This document shows positions 7,042 to 14,306 of a stretch of DNA of 17,860 nt, piece after piece. Position 1 is the first letter of the stretch; each line of letters opens with the position of its first letter. This DNA is from Actinomycetota bacterium (GTDB taxonomy: Bacteria > Actinomycetota > Thermoleophilia > Solirubrobacterales > Solirubrobacteraceae): assembly GCA_005883255.1 (NCBI GenBank), contig VAXS01000128.1, positions 1 through 17,860 on the forward strand, given 5' to 3'. The notes beneath the pieces are model-generated. The model ran no database searches and had not been told where the DNA came from. It worked only from the letters and a program-made list of their open reading frames with translations. The translations under genes were made by a program, and so were the position numbers.

Positions 7042-7952
7042 GGCGGCTTGCGGGCCGAGAGCATCAGGTTGTAGAAGAGCTCCGCCGGCAGCCGGCCCTC
7101 GAGCAGCCGCCGGTCCACCTGCTGGAGCAGCAGGTAGCCGCGATGGGCGTACACGCGCCAGGCCCAGGGCACGTCGTCGGGTCGCGCGGTGGCCTCCAGC
7201 GTGCGGTTCGCCCAGCCGAACCACGAGGCCAGGAGCTCCTCGCCGGTCACCCGGACCTCCGCGAAGCCGGCCGCCCGCGCCAGCCGGCGCAGGTCGGTCG
7301 CGCCGAACGCGTGCACGTCCACCAGGGGCTCGAGCCCGTGGTCGCCCGCGGCGCCGTTGCCCCGGACCTGGTCGGGGTGGGGCGCGGCCCGCAGCGCGCC
7401 CCGCCACAGCGGCGCCAGCGCCAGCGCGCCCCGCTTGGGCAGCGCCGCCAGCCGGTCGCCGTAGCGCGACGGCTCGCCGGCGAAGGCGATGCACCCGCCC
7501 GGTCGCAGCACCCGGTGGAGCTCGGCCAGGGCGCGTCCCAGGTCGGGAACATGGTGCAGGACCGCGTGCCCGAGGACGAGGTCGAAGGAAGCGTCGGGCG
7601 AGTCCAGCCGCTCGGCGTCCCCGGCCAGCGTCTCCACCTCCAGGCCCAACTCCTGGGCGTTGCGCTGAAGCACCTCGAGCATCCCCGGCGAGATGTCGGT
7701 GCAGGTGGCGGCGCCGATCACGCCCGCCTGCAGGAGGTTGAGCGAGAAGTAGCCGGTGCCGGCGCCGATCTCCAGCGCTCGCTCGAAGCGCTCCGGCGGG
7801 CGGCCCAGCGCCTTGCGCAGCTTGGAGAGGACCTGTCCCTGCCCGACCGGCCCGAAGTCGATGCCCCACTTGGAGTCGTAGCCGGTCGCCGCGGCGTCGT
7901 GGTAGCGGGTGTTGACCTCGCGGATCTCGGCCGCGGTCACGGGCGCCGGCAT
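7011..7952 (-). CDS. Class I SAM-dependent methyltransferase (Methyltransf_11 type)
   Basis: 313 residues. SAM-binding motif I is LEIGAGTGYFS at about residues 60-70, followed by an acidic motif (CTDISPGML), LAGDAE, and the post-motif LRPGGCIAFAGEPSRYG. The C-terminal 130 residues form a separate, less familiar region. Divergent from, and sharing a tiny promoter with, the methyltransferase-GH57-GT4 operon, so a role in methylating the same polysaccharide is plausible but inferred; ubiquinone/lipid or small-molecule methylation cannot be excluded. The ATG at 7952 is supported by a TATCGT -10 box 8 bases upstream. The 3' end overlaps the dehydrogenase gene by 31 bases tail to tail. Confidence 0.85.
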   Translation of the reverse strand: MPAPVTAAEIREVNTRYHDAAATGYDSKWGIDFGPVGQGQVLSKLRKALGRPPERFERALEIGAGTGYFSLNLLQAGVIGAATCTDISPGMLEVLQRNAQELGLEVETLAGDAERLDSPDASFDLVLGHAVLHHVPDLGRALAELHRVLRPGGCIAFAGEPSRYGDRLAALPKRGALALAPLWRGALRAAPHPDQVRGNGAAGDHGLEPLVDVHAFGATDLRRLARAAGFAEVRVTGEELLASWFGWANRTLEATARPDDVPWAWRVYAHRGYLLLQQVDRRLLEGRLPAELFYNLMLSARKPPQRRAAAIAS

Positions 7953-7960
7953 GGCGGCGG

Positions 7961-7970
7961 ACGATAGCTT
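7961..7970. promoter_or_regulatory. Overlapping divergent -10 boxes (bidirectional promoter)
   Basis: On the plus strand TAGCTT (7965-7970) is followed by 8 bases and the ATG at 7979. On the minus strand TATCGT (7966-7961) is followed by 8 bases and the ATG at 7952. The two TANNNT boxes share the TA at 7965-7966 and both predict leaderless or near-leaderless transcripts. The whole spacer is 26 bases, and no -35 element is apparent. Confidence 0.55.
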
Positions 7971-7978
7971 GCGCGGCC

Positions 7979-8752
7979 ATGCCCGAGGCCTACGTCCAGC
8001 GCGACCAGCCGGAGGGGGTGCCGCCGCTCGCGCTCACCGGCGAGCGCACGCTGCCCGACGTCCCCGAGGAGAACTACTGGTTCCAGCGGCACCTGGTCGT
8101 CTACCAGTGGATCGCCGCGCGGGTGGCGGGGCTCGACGTGGTGGACATGGCCTGCGGGGAGGGCTACGGCGCCGACGCGCTGGCCCGGAGCGCCCGCAGC
8201 GTGGTGGGCGTCGACGCCAATCCCGAGGCCCACGAGCACGCCCGCCTGCGCTACCGCGGCCCGAACCTGAGCTTCCAGCGCGGATTGGTCGAGGCTTGGG
8301 AGGGCGGTCCGTTCGACGCGATCGTGTTCCTGCAGACGATCGAGCACCTGCGGGATCCCGGCGCGGTGCTGGCGCACTTCGGCGGGCTGCTGCGCCCGGG
8401 AGGCACGCTGTACGTCTCCACGCCCAACGTGCTCACCCTGGCGCCCGCGGGGGCCGAGCGCTCGGGAAACCCCTGGCACGTGCGCGAGTACCGCGCCGAG
8501 GAGCTGGCGGGGCTGCTGGCCGCCCATTTCGGCGACGTCGAGCTGTACGGGGTCCAGCACGCGCGCAAGCTCCGCGCCCACGACCTGGCGCTCCGCCTGG
8601 GCTGGGACCGGTTGCATCCGCGCCTGGGCCTCACCGGCTCGTTCTACGGCTGGTTCGGTCCGGCGATCTCGGTGCGCGACTTCCGCCTGCGCCGCGGCGT
8701 GCCGGCGAGCCTCCGCCGCGCGCTGGACTTCGTGGCGGTGTGCCGGCCGTGA
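7979..8752 (+). CDS. SAM-dependent methyltransferase of a polysaccharide locus (Rv3030-like)
   Basis: 257 residues. Motif I is VVDMACGEGYGADAL at about residues 54-68, with VVGVDANPE and LLRPGGTLYVSTPN as later motifs. The N-terminal signature GERTLPDVPEENYWFQRH is, as I recall, shared with the mycobacterial Rv3030 group. The stop overlaps the GTG of the GH57 gene by 4 bases, and a GT4 gene follows, reproducing the Rv3030-Rv3031-Rv3032 order of the methylglucose lipopolysaccharide region. Likely role: O-methylation of glucose units or of the glucan's reducing-end portion, in the cytoplasm. Position specificity cannot be inferred. ATG chosen for its -10 box 8 bases upstream. Confidence 0.85.
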   Translation: MPEAYVQRDQPEGVPPLALTGERTLPDVPEENYWFQRHLVVYQWIAARVAGLDVVDMACGEGYGADALARSARSVVGVDANPEAHEHARLRYRGPNLSFQRGLVEAWEGGPFDAIVFLQTIEHLRDPGAVLAHFGGLLRPGGTLYVSTPNVLTLAPAGAERSGNPWHVREYRAEELAGLLAAHFGDVELYGVQHARKLRAHDLALRLGWDRLHPRLGLTGSFYGWFGPAISVRDFRLRRGVPASLRRALDFVAVCRP

Positions 8753-10152
8753 CCTCCGAGCGGGGCGAGCTCGCGCTCGTCCTCCACAGCCACATGCCCT
8801 ACGTCGAGGGCTTCGGCACGTGGCCCTTCGGCGAGGAGTGGCTGTGGGAGGCCATCGCCACCTCCTACCTTCCGCTGCTGGACGTCCTCGGCGGGGGCGC
8901 GCCGATCACGCTCTCGCTGACTCCGGTGCTGTGCGACCAGCTGGAGGCGCCGGGCGTGGGCGAGCGCTTCCTGCGCTTCCTGCGGGACGTGCGCGCGCAC
9001 ACCCACCAGCTGGACCTCGAGGGCTGCCGGGCGGGCGCGCCGGACCTGATCCCGGAGCTCGAGGCCTCGGCCGCCGACTACCGCTGGGCCGACGAGCGCT
9101 TCAGCGCCCTGGGCGGCGACCTCCTCGGAGCCCTGCGCCCCCACGCCGCCTGGACGTCGGCCGCCACCCACGCCGTCCTCCCGCTGCTGGCCACCGACGC
9201 GGGCGTGCGGCTGCAGCTGGAGGTGGCGGTCGACTCGCACCGCCGGCGCTTCGGCGGGTGGAACGGCGGTCTGTGGCTGCCCGAGTGCGCGCACGCGCCG
9301 TGGCTGGACACGCTGCTGGAGGAGGCGGGCGTGCGCGCCACCTGCGTGGACCTCACCGACGTCCTGGGCCCCGGCGCGCCCGGCCACCTGCGGCCGCTGC
9401 GCAGCGACGCCGGCCCGCTGCTGGTCCCGCTCGACCGGGGCACGATCGAGCTGGTGTGGAGCAACCGCGGGTACCCGGCCCACGGCGCCTACCGCGACTA
9501 CCACCACCACACCGTCCATCACCACACGCCCTGGGCCAACGACGGCCGTCCCTACGACCGCGCCGCCGCCCGCGCCCTGGCCCGCGAGCACGCGGCGGAC
9601 TTCGTGGGTCGCACGCTCGCCCGCCTCGACGCCGCCCGGACCGAGCTCGGCACGCCCGGCCTGTGCGTGTGCGCGCTCGACACCGAGCTCCTGGGCCACT
9701 GGTGGCACGAGGGGCCGTGGTGGCTTCAGGCCGTGGTCGAGGAGGCCCGGACGCAGGGCCTGGCACTGGGCCGACTGGACGACGCGCTGGGGCGCTGCGA
9801 GCCGGCGCCCGCGCCGCCCGACCTCCCGGTGACGACCTGGGGCTCTCCCCGCGACCTGGCCACGTGGTCGGCCCCGGCCGTGGCCGAGCTGGCGTGGAGC
9901 GCCCGCGCCGCCGAGCTGCGGGTGCTGACGGCCGGAGCCGAGGCCGGGCCCCGGGCCCTGCGCGAGCTGCTCGCCCTCCAGGCCTCCGACTGGGCGTTCA
10001 TGGTCACCCGCGGGCTGGCGGGCGACTACCCGCGCCGGCGCGCCCGCGACCACGCCCAGGCGCTGGACGCCGCCCTGGGGATAGGCTCCGCCGACCCGGC
10101 CCTGCGCCACCTGGCGCCGTCGCTGCACGTGGCCGGGCTGCCGGAGGGCTGA
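8749..10152 (+). CDS. GH57 1,4-alpha-glucan branching enzyme (Rv3031-like)
   Basis: 467 residues. GH57 motif 1, HSHMPYV, is near the N-terminus. The nucleophile motif WLPECAHAP places Glu179, and the acid/base motif ALDTELLGHWWHEGPWW places Asp311, matching the two catalytic residues of this family. Members cut and re-join alpha-1,4-glucan to form alpha-1,6 branches; the cytoplasmic context fits. The length is a little short of the 520-560 typical of archaeal and mycobacterial enzymes, mainly in the C-terminal helical domain. An unusual histidine cluster, HHHTVHHH, lies at 252-259. The GTG at 8749 overlaps the methyltransferase stop by 4 bases, implying translational coupling. The GT4 gene starts 2 bases after the stop. 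Confidence 0.9.
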   Translation: MTSERGELALVLHSHMPYVEGFGTWPFGEEWLWEAIATSYLPLLDVLGGGAPITLSLTPVLCDQLEAPGVGERFLRFLRDVRAHTHQLDLEGCRAGAPDLIPELEASAADYRWADERFSALGGDLLGALRPHAAWTSAATHAVLPLLATDAGVRLQLEVAVDSHRRRFGGWNGGLWLPECAHAPWLDTLLEEAGVRATCVDLTDVLGPGAPGHLRPLRSDAGPLLVPLDRGTIELVWSNRGYPAHGAYRDYHHHTVHHHTPWANDGRPYDRAAARALAREHAADFVGRTLARLDAARTELGTPGLCVCALDTELLGHWWHEGPWWLQAVVEEARTQGLALGRLDDALGRCEPAPAPPDLPVTTWGSPRDLATWSAPAVAELAWSARAAELRVLTAGAEAGPRALRELLALQASDWAFMVTRGLAGDYPRRRARDHAQALDAALGIGSADPALRHLAPSLHVAGLPEG

Positions 10153-10154
10153 GG

Positions 10155-11336
10155 ATGCGCGCGCTGATCTTGTCCTGGGAGTACCCGCCGATCGTGGAGG
10201 GCGGCCTGGCCCGGCACGTCCGCAAGCTCTCCGAGCAGCTGGTCGCCCAGGACGTGGAGGTCCACGTCCTGTCGCGCGGCGACGAGTCGATGCCCGCCGA
10301 GGAGGACCTGGAGGGGGTCGTGGTCCACCGCGTCCGCGAGCCCCGCCGCCCCCGCGACCTGGGCGAGTTCGTGGCCTGGGTCGAGCACATGAACGCCGAC
10401 ATGCTGGCCGCGGGCGTCGAGCTGGGCGACCGCTTCGACTTCGACCTGGTCCACGGCCACGACTGGCTGGTGGCCGCCGCCGGCGACCATCTGGCCCGGC
10501 GGTTCCGCTGCCCACTGGTGGTGACGATCCACGCCACCGAGTACGGCCGCCACCAGGGCTGGGTGGACAAGCACCCCCAGTCCTACATCCACGGGGTCGA
10601 GCGCTGGATGGCCAACCGCGCCGAGCGGGTCATCACCTGCTCGCACTACATGCGCGACCACGTGGCCGACGTCTACGACCTGGAGGAGTCGCGGATCTCG
10701 GTCATCCCCAACGGGATCGACCCGCTCGACCTGCAGCCGGTGGACGACCTCGAGCGCCTGCGCGGGCAGTTCGCGGCGCCCCACGAGCGCCTGGTGGTCC
10801 TGGTGGGCCGGCTGGTCTACGAGAAGGGCTTCCAGCTGGCGCTCGAGGCGCTGCCGGGGATCATCGAGCAGGTGGGCGGCGTGCGCTTCCTGGTGGCGGG
10901 CTCGGGAACGCACGAGCGGGCGCTCCGCCACCAGGCGGAGGAGCTGGGACTCGACGGCCACGGCACGTTCCTGGGCTGGATCGGCGACGACGTCCTGCAC
11001 TCGCTGTACCGGATCGCCGACCTGTGCGTGGTGCCCTCGATCTACGAGCCGTTCGGGCTGGTGGCGCTGGAGGCGATGGCCTCCGGCTGCCCCTGCATCG
11101 TGGCCGACACCGGCGGGCTGCGGGAGATCGTGCCGGGCGACGAGACCGTGGGCCTGCGCTTCAACGGCGGCGACGCCGAGCACCTGGGGATCATGATCGA
11201 GCGGCTGCTCACCGACGAGCCGCTGCGCGAGCGCCTGGTGGCCGAGGCCTCCGAGCACGTCCTGCGCTTCGACTGGGCCGACGTCGCGCGCCAGACCGCC
11301 AAGGTCTACGCCCACTTGCGCGGCGCCCGCGTGTAG
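10155..11336 (+). CDS. GT4 glycosyltransferase, glycogen/MGLP-type alpha-1,4-glucosyltransferase (Rv3032-like)
   Basis: 393 residues with the GT-B fold signs of family GT4. The N-terminal ILSWEYPPIVEGGLARHV is the acceptor-side glycine loop of glycogen synthase-like enzymes. GRLVYEKGF carries the phosphate-binding Arg/Lys (Lys224). EPFGLVALE gives the paired glutamates Glu298 and Glu306 that contact the sugar-nucleotide. It should transfer glucose from ADP- or UDP-glucose to a growing alpha-1,4-glucan; the mycobacterial relative Rv3032 elongates methylglucose lipopolysaccharide and contributes to glycogen. GGAGG lies about 8 bases before the ATG, inside the GH57 stop region. It ends 3 bases from the stop of the convergent acyltransferase gene. 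Confidence 0.88.
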   Translation: MRALILSWEYPPIVEGGLARHVRKLSEQLVAQDVEVHVLSRGDESMPAEEDLEGVVVHRVREPRRPRDLGEFVAWVEHMNADMLAAGVELGDRFDFDLVHGHDWLVAAAGDHLARRFRCPLVVTIHATEYGRHQGWVDKHPQSYIHGVERWMANRAERVITCSHYMRDHVADVYDLEESRISVIPNGIDPLDLQPVDDLERLRGQFAAPHERLVVLVGRLVYEKGFQLALEALPGIIEQVGGVRFLVAGSGTHERALRHQAEELGLDGHGTFLGWIGDDVLHSLYRIADLCVVPSIYEPFGLVALEAMASGCPCIVADTGGLREIVPGDETVGLRFNGGDAEHLGIMIERLLTDEPLRERLVAEASEHVLRFDWADVARQTAKVYAHLRGARV

Positions 11337-11339
11337 GCG

Positions 11340-11876
11340 TCAGTCCCAGCGCAGCGTCCGCGGCGTCTCGCGCCGGCGGATCACCCGGGCGGGGATGCCC
11401 GCCGCCACCGAGTCGTCGGGGACGTCGTGGGTGACGACCGCGCTGGTGCCCAGCACGCAGTTGTTCCCCACGGTCACCCCCCGCAGGACGCACACGCCGT
11501 AGCCGATCCAGCAGTTGTTGCCCACGCGCACGTCGCGCTTGTAGATGCCCTGCAGGCGGATCGGGCGCTCCACGTCCACCACCCCGTGGTCGAAGTCGAT
11601 CAGCATCACCCGGTCGGCGACGACGCACTCGCGCCCGATCGACACGTGCCGGTAGGCGGAGATCGTGCACTCCTGGCCCAGGACCGTCTTGGCGCCGATG
11701 CGCACCTCGCCCTCGTGCACGCGGATCTTGCACCCGTGCCCGATCCACGCCCAGCGGCCCAGGACCGCCAGGAAGCGCAGGAGCGCCAGCGGGCCGCCAT
11801 GCCGGGGCGGCGGCTCGCCGCGGACGGCGGCCGGGACCGCGTCGATCTCGGGCGGGGAGGTGGTGACCGGCTCCAC
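11340..11876 (-). CDS. Hexapeptide-repeat (left-handed beta-helix) O-acyltransferase
   Basis: 178 residues. Tandem hexapeptide motifs are visible through the middle (IGHGCKIRV, IGAKTVLG, IGRECVVAD, VGNNCWIGYGV, VGNNCVLGTSAVV), ending in the typical IPARVI segment of the maltose/galactoside acetyltransferase-like clade. DFDHGV supplies a histidine at the place of the catalytic His in xenobiotic and sugar acetyltransferases. Such trimeric enzymes move acetyl or another acyl group from CoA to a sugar hydroxyl. Convergent with the GT4 gene, and so a plausible decorating enzyme of the same glucan. GTG at 11876 is chosen because TACGAT lies exactly 6 bases upstream, and the DLH stop codon is in frame further upstream. 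Confidence 0.82.
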   Translation of the reverse strand: MEPVTTSPPEIDAVPAAVRGEPPPRHGGPLALLRFLAVLGRWAWIGHGCKIRVHEGEVRIGAKTVLGQECTISAYRHVSIGRECVVADRVMLIDFDHGVVDVERPIRLQGIYKRDVRVGNNCWIGYGVCVLRGVTVGNNCVLGTSAVVTHDVPDDSVAAGIPARVIRRRETPRTLRWD

Positions 11877-11882
11877 GCCGGG

Positions 11883-11888
11883 ATCGTA
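11883..11888 (-). promoter_or_regulatory. -10 box TACGAT of the acyltransferase gene
   Basis: Minus-strand TACGAT is followed by 6 bases and the GTG at 11876, the same geometry as at the Lon-domain gene. It suggests an independent leaderless transcript in the 45-base gap after the hydrolase gene rather than simple readthrough. Confidence 0.45.
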
Positions 11889-11921
11889 GATCAGCCGGCC
11901 GCCGGCGCCACCCGGGATCCG

Positions 11922-12689
11922 TCAGTGCAGGTGGGCGTCCAGGAACGCCAGGAGCTCCGGCCACAGCCGGGCCGCGGCCTCCGGCCGGTACATCGGGCGG
12001 TAGTCGGCGAAGAAGGCGTGGCCGGCGCCCTCGTAGACCTGGACCGTGGCCTCGTGGCCGGCCGCCCGGGCGAACGCCTCCACGTCGGCGGGCGAGGGAT
12101 TGGCGTCCTCGGCGCCCGCCACCAGCAGCACCGGGCAGGCGAGCCGGTCGGCCAGGTCGATCGGCGGGACCGGGCGCGCGGGCGTGGTCTGCGCGTCGGG
12201 GCCGGCGCGGAGGATCGAGCCGCCCCAGCAGTCCACCGCCGCGTTCGGCGCGTCGTCGCTGCAGGCGAAGAGCAGCGTCTGGCGCCCGCCCGAGCAGAAC
12301 CCGATGGAGCCGATCCGGCCCGTGGCGCCGGGGAGCTCGCGCAGGAACGCGGCGGCACCCTGCAGGTCGGCCACCGCCCGCGCGTCCGGGAGCGCCCCGA
12401 TCGCGGCGAAGACGGCCTCCCGGTCGCCCTCGGGCGGGGCACCCTCGCGGGTGTAGAGGTCGGGCGCCAGCGCGTGATAGCCCACGTTGGCGAAACGGCG
12501 TGCCACGTCGCGGATGTGCTCGTTGAGGCCGAACGCCTCGTGGACCACGACGATGCCCGCGCAGGCGGCGCCCGCCCCGCGCGGCCGCGCCAGGTAGCCC
12601 CGGACGGCGTCGCCCTCCGCGCCGGGGAGCTCGACGTCCTCGCCGACGACCGCGGAGGGGTCCGCGACCTGGCCGGGGACCGCCGTCAC
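11922..12689 (-). CDS. Dienelactone hydrolase family protein
   Basis: 255 residues, alpha/beta hydrolase of the carboxymethylenebutenolidase (DLH) family. The catalytic triad is complete: Cys132 in GFCSGG, Asp195 in GAEDAN and His224 in GAGHAFF. Glu51 in VVHEAFGLNEHIRD matches the glutamate that activates the cysteine in Pseudomonas DLH. It is expected to hydrolyse lactones, dienelactones or small esters in the cytoplasm. GTG at 12689 overlaps the permease stop by 4 bases. It is the last gene of the MerR-controlled export operon; no chlorocatechol pathway genes are nearby, so a detoxifying hydrolase acting on an exported or sensed compound is more likely than ring-fission catabolism. Confidence 0.88.
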   Translation of the reverse strand: MTAVPGQVADPSAVVGEDVELPGAEGDAVRGYLARPRGAGAACAGIVVVHEAFGLNEHIRDVARRFANVGYHALAPDLYTREGAPPEGDREAVFAAIGALPDARAVADLQGAAAFLRELPGATGRIGSIGFCSGGRQTLLFACSDDAPNAAVDCWGGSILRAGPDAQTTPARPVPPIDLADRLACPVLLVAGAEDANPSPADVEAFARAAGHEATVQVYEGAGHAFFADYRPMYRPEAAARLWPELLAFLDAHLH

Positions 12690-13522
12690 AGGATCGCCCG
12701 CGGGTAGGCCCGGGTGGCGGCGGCCACCATCGCCGCCAGGAACCCGAGCACGACCAGGAAGTCCAGCCACAGCTCGCCCCCGCCGCCCACGCCCACCAGC
12801 ATCTGGCGCAGGCCCTGCACCTCGTAGGTCAGGGGATTGATGCGCGCCACCACGTGCAGCCAGCCGGGCATGATCGACAGGGGGTACAGCGCACTGGAGG
12901 CGAAGAACAGCGGCATCATCACCAGCTGGCCGATGCCCATGAAGCGCTCGCGGGTACGGACGGCGGCGGCGATCAGCATCGACATGCAGGCGAAGGCGCC
13001 GGTGGCCAGAACCAGCATGACCAGCGCGCCCACCACGCCCAGCACCGTCCAGCGCAGGCCGATCCCGGTCGCGGCCACCACCACCAGCAGCAACGCCGCC
13101 TGGACCAGCGCTCGCACGCCCGACCCCGCCGCCTTGCCCAGCACGATCGCCGTTCGGGGCAGCGGCGTGGCCAGCAGCCGCTGCAGCTGGCCGACGTCGC
13201 GCTCCCAGATCACCGCCAGGCCGAAGAAGATCGCGATGAACAGCGCGGCCTGGGCCATCACGCCCGGAGTGATGTAGGCGCGATAGTCGACGTTGCCCAC
13301 GGCGATCGCGTGGGTGTTGTGCAGGGCGGTGCCGAACACGAACAGCCACAGCAACGGCTGGGCCGAGCGGGTGAAGACGTCGACGTGGTCGTGGCGCAGC
13401 TTGCGCAGCTCGGCCTGGGCGGTGGCCGCCACGCCGCCGAGCAGGCGACCGAACGCGTTGCCGGCGAGCACCGCCGGCCGCTCAGCCGAGCCGGCGGGCC
13501 ACGCGACGCTGGGCGCGGACAT
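12686..13522 (-). CDS. ABC-2 type efflux permease (DrrB/NodJ-like)
   Basis: 278 residues with about six hydrophobic segments (around LLWLFVFG, ALFIAIFFGLAVI, ALVQAALLLVVVAA, VVGALVMLVLATGAFACM, LVMMPLFFASSALYP and the C-terminal FLVVLGFLAAMVAAA). The INPLTYEVQGLRQML segment is typical of ABC-2 permeases such as DrrB. It pairs with the ATPase gene it overlaps by 41 bases to export drugs, lipids or polysaccharide. The ATG at 13522 is backed by a strong purine-rich ribosome-binding site. Cytoplasmic membrane. Confidence 0.88.
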   Translation of the reverse strand: MSAPSVAWPAGSAERPAVLAGNAFGRLLGGVAATAQAELRKLRHDHVDVFTRSAQPLLWLFVFGTALHNTHAIAVGNVDYRAYITPGVMAQAALFIAIFFGLAVIWERDVGQLQRLLATPLPRTAIVLGKAAGSGVRALVQAALLLVVVAATGIGLRWTVLGVVGALVMLVLATGAFACMSMLIAAAVRTRERFMGIGQLVMMPLFFASSALYPLSIMPGWLHVVARINPLTYEVQGLRQMLVGVGGGGELWLDFLVVLGFLAAMVAAATRAYPRAIL

Positions 13523-14306
13523 CGGCGATCCTCCCTCCTTCCTCGATCTCGTGGCCGGTCACCGCGGCGAAGACCTCCTCGAGGTTGGCGACCTCGTGAC
13601 GCTCGCGCAGGAGCGAGGGCACGCCCTCCTCGACCAGCAGGCCGCGATCCATGATCGCCAGGCGGTCGCAGTGGCGCTCGGCCTCCTCCATCAGGTGCGT
13701 GGTGACGACGATGGTGGTGCCGGACTCCGCGCGCAGCGCGTGCAGGCGCTCCCACACCAGGCGCCGGGCCGTGGGGTCGAGGCCGACGGTGGGCTCGTCC
13801 AGGAACAGCACCCTCGGGCGGTTGAGGAGGGCCGTGGCGATCTCCAGCCGGCGCAGCATCCCGCCCGAGAGCTCGCGGGCCAGGCGGTCGAGGATCGCCT
13901 CCAGGCGCATGGCCTCGACGGCGTCGGCGATCCGGGGCCCGCGGTCGCGCCGCGGCACGCCCGTCACCCGCGCGTAGAACTCCAGGTTCTCGCGGGCGGT
14001 CAGCGCGCCGTCGGCCGACAGCGCCTGGGGGACGTACCCAATCGAGGCGCGCACCTCCAGGCTCTGGCGGCGCACGTCGTAGCCGGCCACCAGCGCGCGG
14101 CCGTCGTCGGGCCGCAGCAGCGTGGTGAGGACGCGCAGCGTGGTCGTCTTGCCGGCGCCGTTGGGTCCGAGCAGTCCGAAGGTCTCGCCCTCGGCCACCC
14201 CGAAGGAGATGCCCCGGACGGCGAGGAGGTCTCCGAACCGGACCACCAACCCGTCCACCAGCACGGCGCCGGGCGGGGGCGAGCCGCCTGCTCCGTGGCC
14301 GCTCAC
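13482..14306 (-). CDS. ABC transporter ATP-binding protein (DrrA-like)
   Basis: 274 residues. Walker A GPNGAGKTT is at 47-55, the Q-loop in GYVPQ near 91-94, the signature LSGGM at 146-150, Walker B LFLDEP at 167-172 and the H-loop in TTHLMEE. The C-terminal NLEEVFAAVTGHEIEE tail is typical of the DrrA/CcmA daunorubicin-resistance subfamily. It powers the permease encoded downstream. The GTG at 14306 overlaps the MerR stop by 4 bases; longer readings enter the merR gene. The gene's last 41 bases overlap the permease gene. Confidence 0.92.
   Translation of the reverse strand: MSGHGAGGSPPPGAVLVDGLVVRFGDLLAVRGISFGVAEGETFGLLGPNGAGKTTTLRVLTTLLRPDDGRALVAGYDVRRQSLEVRASIGYVPQALSADGALTARENLEFYARVTGVPRRDRGPRIADAVEAMRLEAILDRLARELSGGMLRRLEIATALLNRPRVLFLDEPTVGLDPTARRLVWERLHALRAESGTTIVVTTHLMEEAERHCDRLAIMDRGLLVEEGVPSLLRERHEVANLEEVFAAVTGHEIEEGGRIADVRAQRRVARRLG
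13529..13541 (-). promoter_or_regulatory. Strong ribosome-binding site of the permease gene
   Basis: The minus strand reads GAAGGAGGGAGGA, with GGGAGG 7 bases before the ATG at 13522. It lies inside the 3' end of the ABC ATPase gene and decides the permease start. Confidence 0.75.

Noticed and set aside
5683..7980. Long minus-strand frame across the dehydrogenase and methyltransferase genes
   Set aside because: Translation is low-complexity Arg/Ala/Gly; parts are frame-shifted shadows of the real genes on both strands.
11922..12689. Chlorocatechol degradation gene cluster based on the dienelactone hydrolase
   Set aside because: No catechol dioxygenase, cycloisomerase or maleylacetate reductase is nearby; the operon consists of exporters and a regulator.
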